Origin: Vanilla planifolia
Lineage: Eukaryota; Streptophyta; Magnoliopsida; Asparagales; Orchidaceae
Assembly (NCBI GenBank): GCA_023846275.1
Contig: CM043869.1
Span: 19,593,501-19,657,500 of the forward strand
Length of the DNA: 64,000 bases
Direction: 5' to 3'
A program made the position numbers and the translations under genes. The stretch's first letter is position 1. The number at the start of each line of letters is the position of its first letter. Shown piece after piece: positions 24,009-37,126 of this stretch. Under the pieces are notes generated by a model. It had not been told where the DNA came from. It saw nothing but the letters and a program-made list of their open reading frames with translations, and made no database searches.

Positions 24009-24932
24009 ATGGGTACTCTGGTGGGTCATGTCGCCCCTGGCTTCGGCTTCCTCCTTATTGGTCTCTGGCATCTCTACAACCACATCAAGCTGTATTCCCT
24101 CCACCCCAAAGGCTATCGCTCTCTCCCTTGGTTCCCCGCGCCCAAGCTGCGCCACCTCGAGCTTATCCTAATAGCTGGCGGCAGCTGTGCCTCGATCGCC
24201 ATGGAGCTGTTCATCGGGCCGCAGCGGCACCAGCCTCTGGACCCCGATTTCACCATCCCCTCCAACCACCTCCACAACTTCGAGCACGCCTCCATCTCCC
24301 TGACTTTCCTCCTCTACGCCACCTTCGCTGCCGCCTTCGACCGTGCGAATCCCGCCCGCCCCGCCGCGGAGCCGCTCACCATCCTCGCCGCCTCCGCCGC
24401 GTTCGCGCAGCAGCTCTTCCTTTTTCACCTCCACTCTGCGGACCACATGGGTGTGGAAGGCCAGTACCACTGGCTACTTCAGTTCGTTATCGCCCTCTCC
24501 CTCGCCACCACTCTGATGGGCATCAGCCACCCGAGGAGCTTTGTGGTCGGATTCCTCCGGTCCTCGAGCATCGCCTTCCAGGGGATATGGTTTATCATCA
24601 TGGGATACGCCCTATGGACTCCGTCGCTGATCCCCAAGGGCTGCTTCATCAACCCAGAGGACGGCCATATGGTGGTTCGCTGCCGAAGCCAGGAGGCGCT
24701 CCACCGGGCCAAGTCCCTCGTTAACATCGAATTCAGCTGGATTCTTGCTGCGGTTGTTGCCGGCTCTCTGCTCTTCTATCTTATTCTCAGCAGGAGGTAT
24801 GCCGAAGAGGCAGAGTACGATTCCGTCGTGAAATTGGTTGACGACGACGTGGAGGATTTGGATGTGGAGGCGGACACGAGGAGCTTCATGAGCTTGGGGA
24901 AGGCGATGCGTAGCATAGACCTTGAGCGGTGA
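24009..24932 (+). CDS. DUF716 / TMEM45-like multipass membrane protein, copy 2
   Basis: Intronless, 307 residues, same length and layout as the gene at 14598 and alike in most residues, including MGTLVGHVAPG.GFLLIGLWHLYN, the FHLHSADHMGVEGQYHWLLQ block at about 139-158, the CRSQEALHRAK stretch near 225-235 and the acidic tail VDDDVEDLDVE. Seven hydrophobic segments are predicted at the same positions. The two copies are tandem paralogues in the same orientation. Role unknown: plant members are linked by annotation to virus response, without a defined activity. No stop or frameshift, and changes between the copies look largely conservative, which suggests both are kept functional. The start is the first ATG of the frame and matches the family N-terminus. 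Confidence 0.9.
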   Translation: MGTLVGHVAPGFGFLLIGLWHLYNHIKLYSLHPKGYRSLPWFPAPKLRHLELILIAGGSCASIAMELFIGPQRHQPLDPDFTIPSNHLHNFEHASISLTFLLYATFAAAFDRANPARPAAEPLTILAASAAFAQQLFLFHLHSADHMGVEGQYHWLLQFVIALSLATTLMGISHPRSFVVGFLRSSSIAFQGIWFIIMGYALWTPSLIPKGCFINPEDGHMVVRCRSQEALHRAKSLVNIEFSWILAAVVAGSLLFYLILSRRYAEEAEYDSVVKLVDDDVEDLDVEADTRSFMSLGKAMRSIDLER

Positions 24933-25078
24933 AACCGTAACAGGGGATTGCTATTCGATTAATCGTTTATTTGTTTACACTATCGTCATCTTTCTCTTCT
25001 TCTTTATTGCTTGCTTTGCTTCTGTAAAAGCTTGCTTTAAGCCCTTGGATTACTGTATCTCCTTGTATTCTTCTTGTA

Positions 25079-25084
25079 AATAAA
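25079..25084 (+). terminator. Poly(A) signal of second DUF716 gene
   Basis: AATAAA about 147 bases after the stop at 24932, in TGTAAATAAAAGAAG. Preceded by a T-rich and TTGTA-containing stretch, as in plant 3' ends. Confidence 0.5.
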
Positions 25085-28000
25085 AGAAGAAAATGCAAAG
25101 TGCATACTTTTTTAAACTCTGAATTCTTCCTTTGTGTTAATCAATTCTATCTTTAAAAATAATCTCCAGGTTTCGAATCAGCATATCATCTACCTCATGG
25201 GGCCACATTGGTTCTTAGTTTATGTTGCTAAGCAAATGGCATCATATATTGCATCTTAAACGCTATTGTTGCTTGTAGAGATGAAACTATGCTAATTAAA
25301 TAATTAAATTTTGCGTATGGACTACAAACTTTGGGTTCCATCCATCATAAATTATGCTAAATTCATCTCATACTTATGATACAGTAAACGAATAAAACGT
25401 TCTTGACTTCATTAAATATTTTATTATTTCAAAAATAAAAAATGTGAGATTCTTCTAATTCCGTTAACACACTGATTTAATTATACATCTCATCGTTAAT
25501 TACAGCACGATTTAGGAAAAAGATAAATTAAAAGGTTAGTAATTTGGAATTTTATATAGATTTAACAAAATTAATAAATAAATCATGGATTTTGCTCGTC
25601 TGGGTATCTAAACATAATTTTGAAGTTTCAAATGAAGCCATAAGTACTGTTTGTATAGAATAAAATATTTATATTAATGTATTGGTACTATAATATTTTA
25701 CGACCGGCCCGAATCAACCCGTGTAAGCTTGAAACCAGATTATTTTATGAAATAATATATTTTTAATAATATGATATTTTATAGAAAATTTCGTAACAGT
25801 CATTAATGCTCATTTTTTTATGCTGTTCAGGCACATTTTGAGGTAAAAATATATCATCTGTTCATAGTTTATTTTATATAAATTTATATTAATATAGATC
25901 AGTTATGTAAATGTGTTAGTTAAAAAAATATAATTTAGTTGTTTTGTATGTTAAGTTTTGTGCATTTAGTTTAAAAATATTGTATAAAGGTTCATTTAAA
26001 TTATAAATGTATTAAAAAAAAGTATACGTTTAATAGCTTATTCATATATGAATATAAAAAAAATTTAATATGAAAAATTCATACAAATATGCATAATAGT
26101 TTTGTATACTAAACACAAATAAATACTGAAAATAGTTTTGTATAATATGTTAAATGCATCTTATGTATACGTATTTTATATTAATAAAATCAACATTCTT
26201 TTAATTACATATACCACAATACTTGAGTTTGCATGACTTTAATAACACCCAATAAATAATATATATGAAAACCTTTTATGATATATACAACTTCTATTTA
26301 AAAGCTTAGTTTATTTAAACTTATGCAGGCTTACAGAAATCAAAGTTTCATTATGCCTAAATATTCATTTGTTGTGAGTTTAATTTAAGTATGCATATAT
26401 ATATATATATATATATTTATACATTTAATATATACACGCAATAATACTATGTCTATCATAATTTTTACATAATGTTGTGTTTTAGTTTGTCTAAATAAAT
26501 AATTCATATCAAGTCAACATTGATGGATCATGATCCCATTCTAGTATGTTTTTATTAATCTATATTCATCTTTAAGACATAAACTTGCATATGTTATTTG
26601 AAAGTAACTTATATGTGTTCTCTGGGAGGATAATCGTGCATAATTAGATTTCTTTATTTAAATATTTTTTTATAGTATATAGATTAGAGATATACCCCTT
26701 CATATCAATTTGATTCACGTCTTAGAATAAAATGCTATGTATTATCTTTCATAATTTATTATCAATACAAATTATGACTAATTTTTTGAAAACAAATAAA
26801 CTATAATATTTTTATTATACTTTTTGATTATGCTGCTATGCCTAAAAAGATCTATTGATATTTTTTCAATGATTAATTATTCAATAATCATGTTGATATT
26901 TTTTTAATAATTAATTAGTTAATAATTATGTTGATATCCTTTATTTTATAATAACCCTATCATGAAATCATTGATGACATCAATGATTCTTCTAGCTAAA
27001 AATTAATTAGTTTTCTTCAATAAAAAATTATAATTCCATACCACTAGTTTTGAAGTTAAAAGGGAGTATAATTAAGAATTGTACGCTATTAAAAAGAAAA
27101 TTAAGTCAAAGTATTAGGTAGGTGAAGATGTTTTGTATTAATTTCAACTTGAAAAAGATGATTTTGTCTTAAAAAAAATAAATCATATCATGATTGTTAC
27201 TTTACCTTGTCTCCACATAGAAAGTCGAAGGATAATTTAATCAATAGATAATATATTAATAAAATGTATTCTTCAAATAGAATTTTAGAACATTCTATTT
27301 ATATTTCCAAACAAAACAATTTTGTATTACTTTATTATCATTATTTTATCTCTATTGTCCAAAGCTAATCATTCAGCAATCAAAGCAATCACATTTGTCA
27401 GATTTACCCTTCCTTTAGAGACTTAATTAATTTTTAATGAGCCATTTTGGCATTTAAGGTGATCAAGACTGGTTTGGAGATGCAAGTTTCATTTACTTTT
27501 TAAGGAAGGACTTAGATTTGCACGAATTGAGGGGAGGGTAGGATTGGGCACGATGAGTTTTGCCCATAAGATATGATCAAAATAATTAATGGATAATAGC
27601 GTGGGATGAACGGTTCATTGAAAAAAAATTTTTAATAGAAAGACTTTCTAATATAAACATTTCTCTAATTAGAGAAAGTTTATTATTATTCTATTTAAAT
27701 ATATAAAAAAGTATAAAATATTAAGTATAAAAAGAAAAGAAAACAAAATATTTATAAATACTTCATTAATTGACATTTTTACTTGATCTTAAAACTATAT
27801 AGTTGATAGAAAAACCTATATAATGCACTTAAACACTAAGCCTTGGAATAAGTTTTAAAACTGCATCATTAACACATGATCATATTGCGTAACACAATGT
27901 CTTGACATAAGACCACTGAACTCTCGTCATAATAGTCACGGATAAAGCTTTTATATTTATTATATTAATTTTAGATCTTATCTTAGTTATTTTATTACAA

Positions 28001-31000
28001 TTAGAGTAATGAAGGCGTATGTTAGCATTTTCCTTAATTCAAATACTAAGTTATCTTCTCATCCTTTTTGGTTGTCAATGAGCACTATTTCTTTTAGCAA
28101 CCTTTTATTACACAATGTCCTATAGTTGACCTTCTTGCCTTTTGTTGCTTGAAAATCTTCTATTGCCAAACATCTACTAAATTCTCATAGCTGTCACCCA
28201 ATGGTCGATATACCTTATATTATCACAACCATCAGCTTGAGCTTGTCATCAAATTTTAATCACGTAATCTTAGCTACACCTTTCATAATCATTGCCTCTA
28301 GTGCAGGCTACAATTGTTTTCTACTTGAGCTCATTAGTATGTCACTCTGTGCCTTCCTACAAATCCACTCCTCTCCCTTCATTCATTATCTCTTTCCCTC
28401 CAATTCTTGATCTTCTTTCTCCCTTTTGATCATTAAGGTTTTAAATAAACTATAAGCAACCTCAACTAAAGCCAATACGACTTACCTTTTCAAGGATTTC
28501 TCCAAATTATCAAACTGGCCAATGGGTAGCTCTCCACTTAATCTCCATATGGTTTCTAAGGTAATCTTTGATCTTTATAAAAAATGAATAATAGTCTTTT
28601 ACAATAACTTTTGAGACATTATTTGAATAGTCTTTCTTCTCAATCCTTTAAGAAAACCATCAAATCTTTAGAAATTTTGAATATGATAATTATTACAATT
28701 GTTTGTGATAAATTGTAACCAAAATTTCCTCCAAAACATGTTAATACAAATATTGTGCACACATGGGTATAAGCAAGGGATCCCCTTTTCAAGTTATTTC
28801 CCTTTGGATTCTTATCAGCTTTACGAAAAAAAAAACCTCCAACTCTTTGATGTTGATTTTTTTTACGATTATCATGTTTCCTTGCCATGGATATATATAT
28901 GCTCTAATTTTACGAAACAAAATTGAACTTGAATTCAATAAACTTTATTCATTTCAAAATGTATGACTAAGGGCATTGACTCATGGATATCTAGATAAAT
29001 AATGACTTGTAGCATTAATCAATTGGGTTGACTTTTTTTCAAATTTGACCAAAAATAGTTTTGAAAGGGTCAATAGTTAGATTGGATAAAAATTTACTTA
29101 TGTTTGATCATAAAATTTATTAGATTTCAAGAATCGATTTAAGAAGTAGAAGAAAAAGAAAAAAAAAAAAGAAAATCAGATATAAAATTTTAATTAAACT
29201 TAAATTTTACTTCCTTGATCACAATAATAATGAGATTAAAATGCAAAAAGTTTAACCAATTGCAAGATGTCTTTTGACAGCTTACATTTCACTCGACTCT
29301 TTTACCCTTCTGCAATACCTTCTATAACTTAAAACAATCATTCTCTAATGGGTGTGCACATTTTTATATAGATGAGTATGCATTTACCTGATAATACAAA
29401 TATATTTAATCCAAGTTATGAATGGATCACATCATGATTGAATCAAATAAATATATAAATAAGATTTAATTAATTAGATTTTTGGATAAAATCTAGGGTC
29501 AAATGGAGATAAGATTTATAAGGTGTGGAGAGAATATAAAACGTTTGAATGTTTGATAATTTTCTAGAGGAAACTATCACATGCTTGATTAGATAATTCT
29601 ATGATCACGTTAGATGAACACCATGAACTCATTGATGACCTCAGATGATATTTCTGCGGGCGCCCGCATTTTGACGACAGATTCGCCTCCAAAACATAAC
29701 CTTACGGCTAAAAGGCCAAATAATTAAGAATTGCTTCTGTATTAAAAACAAAATGCGGTCCTTTCTCCGTTTGGATAAGCGTTTACAAAGCTAAATCGAC
29801 TTGTAGATCTTTTGTAGTTTGAGATTTACAACGTATCCCTTTATTTGCAAAAAAGATCATAGCCGTTTACATCTACAATTTAACCAACAGACAGCATAAT
29901 AACCTAATAAACATTTTTTAATTATAGGCTATCGAAATAACTTTATTGATGAAATCAAATAAATTTTTTTTGCATCACTTTATCATCATAATATTTTATT
30001 TTTATTGATATCACATAACAAGCATGTTAGAGTAATGATTATTTTTGTAAAATGAACTAACATAGTATCAACTGTCCGAATTAACCGTTAAAAAACTTGC
30101 CAGAATGATTGACGTGGATGACTGTAGTATAAATCTTCTTAAACATTAAATAATATCTAAGTTATTCGATATGAAAAATCATCGACAACTATAGCCATTT
30201 TATTCTTTCATGAAATTGATGTGAGTGAAGAAAACTAGAACGAATAATTTAGTGAGTGTATTCACAATCCATATGAATGTAGTAAAATAATTAGAAAGCT
30301 TTGATGAGTTATTGTACAGAACAAAAATGAAACAATAAGAGGCATTGTTGTTACTACTTTTAAAGTTCCTTTTGGAATTAGAGATGCTTGAAATTCAATT
30401 TTTAAATTTCTTTGGTTGATTAATTTGTAATGCATATTTTGTATAAATTTAAATTAATTAATCAAATGTTCATGTCAAGAGAAGGGTTATGCTAGATCAC
30501 GCGAAAGAGGAAAAAAAAAAAAAAAAACAAAAAAAGATAACGAACACATCTATTGATACAACTAAAAACACAGGGTAACCATTAACACGGAACGTGTATT
30601 GAAACAAATGGTAAACTGCTAAAAATCTAGACAAACTTAGATTCAATTACTTTTTATGAACAACTACTAAAAATTCCCTTGCCAGTCAAACTTGGACCCA
30701 ACTAATTTTTAAATTACTCTTCCAAAGAGGGTGGATGGCTTAGAAAAAGGGCGAAAAGCATTGGCTAGTATTTGAATGTGTAATTTGCTATTCAATCCAT
30801 GTTGCGTCAAACTATTCAATTTTATGCTTGAAAAGCTAGTCCAAAGTTGAAATCAACTTCAATTTCTACGACAACCATTTTCTCAGCAAATAAGTTAGAT
30901 CTCGGGTCAATACATAATTTTACATCTCATTTTAACACTCAAAGATTCAATTCCATTGAATTTTAACAATTTAAATTTCACAATTTACTTGTCATATTTT

Positions 31001-31860
31001 ATTTTTTTTCTTTCATCTTGTTCATCAGTTTTATCTACTGAAATTTTTCTACACTGATGTGGTTTAAGTAATCAAAGATAGAAGTGTTGAGCTGATTCTT
31101 TGCCCAAATATACTAATTTTGATTAACTGATAATGATTTCAACGACTGATGTTGATATCCCACTTACCATAGCCAATCACTTGGACACCAGGTGTCTATT
31201 TGAAGGCAAAGTTTGTCAACCACAAGGAAAAGACAACTTCGACTTTTGTTCAGGTGCCAGTAGGTGGAACAAACCTGTTTCAGTTGTTGGCTTTCATTTG
31301 GTTTTAAAACTAGTTCTTTCCTGTCATTATAACCAAAAAACTTGGCTAAATCGAGAACGTCTCAAGTAAGATAGTCATTTTTGTGCATAAAATTTCGATT
31401 ATGTAGCCAATTGGTACTGATGCTGTCCAGAGTGTTCCTTACAGGTTATAACATACTATTTTGAACGATTTCATTTTGTTCAAATTATTTTTGATTTAGA
31501 AAAATTTGCAAATTTTGTAGATTTTAAGAGATTAAATTTTGTTCGATCAAAGATAAACACCTAAGCACTTACTATCTCCTAGTAATCACAATCACAATTA
31601 TTGGCAACACTATTGCGACACAAGTTTGTTCAAGTTGTCACAAGATGATACGACCCAATTGCCTAAGAGTTCGTGAAATAAAACAATAATGAACTTATAC
31701 ATGACAAGGGTATGTATGGTCAAAATCCTTGTCAATTGGAATTCATGTACTCTACATTATTAAAAATAAATCCCACCAATGGAACCGTCTCTTATTTGAT
31801 ATAGCCCCCTAATTAATCATCCACAAAAATATCGTGAACCATGACTGAGTCATGAGCCTC
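25085..31860. other. Gene-poor AT-rich spacer
   Basis: No gene recognised. Landmarks are an (AT)n run at 26395-26417, an isolated GC-rich 14-base palindrome at 29655-29668 and a 17-base A run at 30511-30527. Open frames at 28201-28410, 28640-28966 and 31133-31369 carry no motif I recognise. Confidence 0.55.
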
Positions 31861-33490
31861 CAACACCATAAGAAACCCTTGTATTATAGTTGAAAAAAAT
31901 AAGAATAGATCCTATTAGTAGAGCTACTCTCCTCTTCCATGTCAATGAAGACCAATCTATCCTTGATCCCAAAAACTCAATGTGCCAAACCAATTAGCAA
32001 ACAGTGGCTCACACAATCTCTATTGATAACTCTCTTGTTTATACCAAATAAACCAACTTTGTTCACAAGATCATTATAGATGTCACAAAAGAGGAGCTAC
32101 TTATAGAGAAAAATAGTGATCTAGGGTTCATAACAGATGCCCACCCTTTACTCCTACCAACCAGCCACACATAGCCCACCTTTACCTACAATGCCTCAAG
32201 AAATCACCCACCATGCCTAATAAATTCTCCTATGAACCTTGAAAGTAAAGCTACTCCACCTACATCCAAGTCAAAGAACCCACAAGCATAAATCTTTGGT
32301 AGTGTATCTCTTACTTTAGCTTGGGCACTAGAAGCTCTCTCCAACACTAGAGATGATGAACCCAAGTGCTTAAATTCCAAAATCTATTAACAAACTCCAT
32401 ATCCTAATAGAGCATTCAATTATGAATCCCATTTCATTGAAACTCTACACAAACTACATGATGCCTAGTGAAAAATAGAAATGCATTAGAGAGTTTACCA
32501 ACAATGAGGCCAACAAAATATTAACTTCAAATGGGACAAGGGACCAATAACCCAAGATCTTATCACAAACAAAAAAGGCAATAGGCTAAAATGTTACAAC
32601 AATGAGCCCTTACCTAGAAATGAATGCCCAAATATCTTACTTTGCCTCTTCAAACCAAGTCATAGTCAACTTCTTGTGATGGTATTGTGAGTCTATTTGT
32701 TGAATATAATACTAGACTTAGCCTAGTTAACTCTTTGGCCAAACCATCCATAGTATTATTGCAGGATATAGAGATCAATCATCCTAAGGTGGTTGGAGTA
32801 ATCCTCCAAAGAGTCTTTTAGATGAGAAGAACTAATATATCCCTTTACCTCATTTACATCATTCTACACTTAAAGAAACGCTACATGACAATAGTGATCC
32901 AGCCTAGTGATATCTTGATAGTTTCTAAAAATTGAAAATGTAGCACCTTTGATGCCAACGACCCAATTGCACTCAAGAAAACACATGATTCTATAAATAT
33001 CCTCACCAAACAGAACCATAAAATATTTGTTAGTGGCATGGAGACATTGATTAGGAAGAGATTTCTCACCAAACTTTACTTCCACTCTAAGTAAACAACT
33101 ATGATGGATGATATGCCCTTAGTATCGTCCAACTTACTCTCTTACATATCGAATAAATATTGGATCATATTGGTTTGACATTTGCTAGTGGCAATGTCAC
33201 AAAATTAGTCAAGATTTCTATCCCCTTTAAGCCAACCAACTCACTTTTCCTTGTTACCTTGATAACCACTACATTGGCCATGGAAGCATTGAAATCTTTA
33301 ACTAGCTACTGAAGAACATGCACATCTACCTCAAACAATCCAACTCCAATTTTCCATGATAAGGTTACCCAATCCTCTTCAAAGTAAGGAAAGAGGAAAT
33401 CATGTTGACTAGCTCCTTATTCTAAGGTCTAAGGGCCCAACTATGAGGGCACATTTGTAGTTGAGAGATGACATGAGGGAATCCCTTAAA
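31860..33490 (-). mobile_element. Decayed LINE (non-LTR) remnant, reverse-transcriptase part
   Basis: Only broken reading frames on the minus strand. From about 32850 downward one reads pieces like a LINE RT tail: a leucine-rich 'TLEDYSNH' type stretch near 32800, a serine/asparagine segment, then GKVRYLGIHF near 32640 (family KYLGIPL) and a region near 32250 comparable to the conserved GGLG..DL block. The longest open piece is 32870-33085. Composition is less AT-rich than the flanks. Class is probable, ends are guessed, and it is much older than the LINEs at 53.8-61.5 kb. Confidence 0.4.
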
Positions 33491-34590
33491 AACTAAGTCA
33501 AGCCCCAATAATAATACTTATGGTTGCTTTAATAGTGAGCCAAGACATGTATTGTTATGGGATAAAAATGTATAAATACTATATTAGTGATGCAACTTGA
33601 GCTTGGAGGAATTTTAAACTTAAGAAAACAACAATAACTTTATAAGAGGATGTCAAAATTTAGAAAACATAAAATAAATACGAAGTCAATATAAAATACA
33701 TAATTTATACCAAGTTTTTGAGAAAATTGTTTAAAATATGAATTTTACATACATTGCAACATTAAGAATTCACACTTGTTCATAATATACGTTGAAGTTG
33801 TAGCAAAAACACACTAGCAATAATTCAAGAACTATTCAATATGAGATTTAAAATACTAAATTCATAGTGAACTTAAGAAAATGACAACAATCTATCTTTA
33901 TGTATACATAATATCAAAATTAATATAACCACAACAAAATTCATAGCCAAAATTTCAAAATACTAAAAAAATGTATGAAATACAAGAGACAATTAACCAT
34001 GATAGGCAACAACAAATTGAGAAGCGAAGACAACTTCACCTCTATCTTCTTTTATAACTCGAGTGTCATCCCTTCTTTTAGCAACTTCTTTCCTACCATC
34101 ACCATTGTTGCCAACATTTCCAAGGTGGCAGTGAAAGTTCTTGCCTTCTTCATCTCTGCTATCACCAAATGTTTAGGGACTGTCAATAACATCCTTTTAA
34201 GTAGGTTAGGCAACCATATTCTAATAAGCCATCCTCATAGAAATGTATGTCTCATTGGAAAAAGGCAATATCAACAAACAGAAAAAAGATGAACTAAAAT
34301 GTTATGACGGTTTAAAGGTAGATAAAGTCAAATTCATATAGAGGAAAGGATGACATTAACTTGGTATCGAGCAAATTCCTAGAACCACATAAATAAAGAC
34401 CTAGAAAACTAAGGGATACATGCAAGGACATGATTCTTAACTCCAATCACCATGCTTATTGCAGAAGATGGCACGTTGCGTGGAGTAACCATCACCAACT
34501 TAACAATCAATTAAAAGCAAGATAAAGGCATCCACATTTACACAAATATTGTATCCTCTTCATCCAAAACTAGCTATCTTTCTCAAAAAA
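33491..34590. other. Spacer, unclassified, moderately AT-rich
   Basis: A 105-codon plus-strand frame at 33975-34292 has no recognisable motif and I do not call it a gene. No RNA gene seen. Possibly old transposon sequence. Confidence 0.4.
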
Positions 34591-34872
34591 GCTTAGATAC
34601 CTAAGTTCAAAGTGCTTTAGCAATCAATGAAGCATAACTGCTCACAAAAGCGATCCAAATGTCTGATCATTCTCGACAAGATGCTTCCATATTCCTTGAA
34701 AACGACTTGCTTTGATTGCCTTGAGAAATCACGCTTAGATACCTAAGTTAAAAGTGCTATAGTGATCAATGAAGCATGACTACTCACAAAAGCAATCCAA
34801 ATGTCTGATCATTCTCGGCAAGATGCTTCCATATTCCTTGAAAAGGACTTGCTTCGATTGCCTTGAAGTCAT
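34591..34872. repeat. 142-bp tandem duplication, 2 copies
   Basis: Copy 1 is 34591-34732 and copy 2 is 34733 to about 34872, both starting GCTTAGATACCTAAGTT and both carrying 'atgtctgatcattctcg.caa'. About ten differences by eye. No coding frame. Confidence 0.8.
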
Positions 34873-35980
34873 GCCTTAATCTCTTTCATGAACCTCTCCA
34901 CTTCACACCTTGACCACACAACTACAATTCAAATAATTTTATTAAATGTTTTTTTATGAGAGCCATTTAGTGCAAAAATTAGTGCTTGCATTGTGCAAAT
35001 AGAAGTATTAACTGAATTTATCACAAATGTTTAATTAAAAAAATAACGATAACATTCCTTAGTACAAGAAGATAGGCCCCATATACTAGCACAGTATTTA
35101 ACGAGGAAAGGAACATCTGAAAAATGAGAGCATCTAAGAAAAAGTGAACGTGCTACGATGATAAATTGAATATCATTTTCTAAAGGGATTTGATCTTGCA
35201 ATCAAAAGAAAAGATTGTAAGATGAGATGAAACCAAATAAAATATGAAAAGAAGTCAACTTGCCATCTGAGATTGTGTAAAGTTATCATGCAAGAAGAAA
35301 TAACTAATATTTAAAACAAAAATATTTGTAAAAATTGATTCAAATCATTAAAAAAACCATTGTGTTACCAGGAAGAAGAAATAATTACTATATTTAGAAA
35401 AAAAATTATTTGCAAAAAATACTTCAAATTACTAAGCAAAAACTCCAAAAACTACAAGGTTTTAGTTTTTAGATTTCCCTATGTTACTCTACCTCATCTT
35501 GCATGCAAAACACTTCACTTTCAATCAACAACCCTTAGGACATGTTTGTTGCTTCATAAGAAAAATTAGAAAGTGAAAACTACATAAATTACTTCTATAT
35601 TTGAGAATGTTTCAACATAAATGGACAAAGTCACCTCATCCCATATAAATTAGGTTTTCTTTTAATACTTACTCACTTCCATAAAAAAAGCCAAAGTCAC
35701 TTCTATCATCACATGGTAAAAATCCCCATTCTTGCTCCCATTGCCAATAGACACCGACTAGCTGCCTTAGCTGCCCATGCTGTCAACAAACTCTACAACA
35801 ACCCTTTTATGAGCAAACTAATGTACTACAAGTGAGATAAGCATCACGATATCAAGCTCTTAATTCATAGATCAAAAGTAGGAAGAAAAACTTCATCAAC
35901 TCCAACCATTCTTGACCATCTCTAAACATAGATAACATTAACTCAAATCAATCTTTAAATAATACGAAACAAGTTTTGCT
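34873..35980. other. Spacer before the 554-bp duplication
   Basis: Nothing recognised. The 69-codon frame at 35360-35569 is unsupported. A degraded match to the start of the following repeat unit sits at about 35940-35975. Confidence 0.4.
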
Positions 35981-37087
35981 CAAAAAAATAATTATCCTAA
36001 TTAACTCTAAAATCAAATTACAATAAATCAAAATCAATCCTTAAATAATAAAAAAACAAGCTTAAAAAAATGCATATCCCAACTTTTAATTTTGAAAATC
36101 TATTCCAACTATCCCAATTTTTATCAAATCAAACTCTTACAATTATTCTTGAGCAAAAAAGGCCATTTTTATTTCCACAAATTCACCGTCCTATAAGGTG
36201 CAAAACTTCCAAGACTATTTATATTTTAATCAAAACTTTGTACTCCAACATCGAAACAAAATCATTCTCAATGTGTTAGAAGCTTATAAGATCTACAACT
36301 CTCGGTTTCAAAGCTAGGTCGAAATCCAACTCGATCACAAAGTAAAGCTACTAAAAACAAATTGTATGATGTAAGGAGAGGCACAAGCATTGTTCTCCAT
36401 CTATAACTAAATCTTCCTTAAACTCTTGCATGCATCTTCCACCCAATCCAATCTCAAGACAAACTACAAACTCCACAACAAGGAAATCTCTCAACACATA
36501 TCATATCTTCATGAAAACCACTACAATTCCTAAGCAAAAAAATAATTATCCTAATTAACTCTAAAATCAAATTACAATAAATCAAAATCAATCCTTAAAT
36601 AATTAAAAAACAAGCTTAAAAAAAATGTATATCCCAACTTTTAATTTTGAAAATCTATTCCAACTATCTCAATTTTTATCAAATCAAACTCTTTCAATTA
36701 TTCTTGAGCAAAAAAGTCCATTTCTATTTCCACAAATTCACCATCCTATGAGGTCCAAAACTTCCAAGACTATTTATATTTTAATCAAAACTTTGTACTC
36801 CAACATCGAAACAAAATCATTCTTTGTGTGTTAGAAGCTTATAAGATCTACAACTCTCAGTTTCAAAGCTAGGTCGAAATCCAACTCGATCACAAAGTAA
36901 AGCTACTAAAAACAAATTGTATGATGCAAGGAGTGGCACAAGCATTGTTCTCCATCTATAACTAAATCTTCCTTAAACTCTTGTATGCATCTTCCACCCA
37001 ATCTAATCTCAAGACAAACTACGAACTCCACAACAAGGAAATCTCTCAACACATATCATATCTTCATGAAAACCGCTACAATTCTCA
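35981..37087. repeat. 554-bp tandem duplication, 2 copies
   Basis: Copy 1 is 35981-36534 and copy 2 is 36535 to about 37087, both starting CAAAAAAATAATTATCC. A few percent diverged by eye. Each copy has a 69-codon frame (36070-36279 and 36625-36834), but most of the base differences between them change the amino acid, so the frame is not under constraint. Confidence 0.88.
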
Positions 37088-37126
37088 CGAAACTATTATC
37101 TTGGCATTTCTACAAGCCCAATGATA

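Noticed and set aside
24128..24724. 198-codon plus-strand ORF in another frame of the second DUF716 gene
   Set aside because: Pro- and Arg-rich shadow frame inside a recognised gene.
25130..25200. TTTCGAATCA word as a tRNA T-loop
   Set aside because: No matching arms or anticodon stem around it.
31133..31369. 78-codon plus-strand ORF
   Set aside because: No recognisable family, promoter or partner exon.
33975..34292. 105-codon plus-strand ORF in a spacer
   Set aside because: No motif or gene-like composition; likely chance in repeat-derived DNA.
36070..36834. A 69-codon frame kept in both copies of the 554-bp duplication
   Set aside because: Most of the base differences between the copies alter the protein and few are silent, so there is no sign of selection; the frame is simply copied with the repeat.
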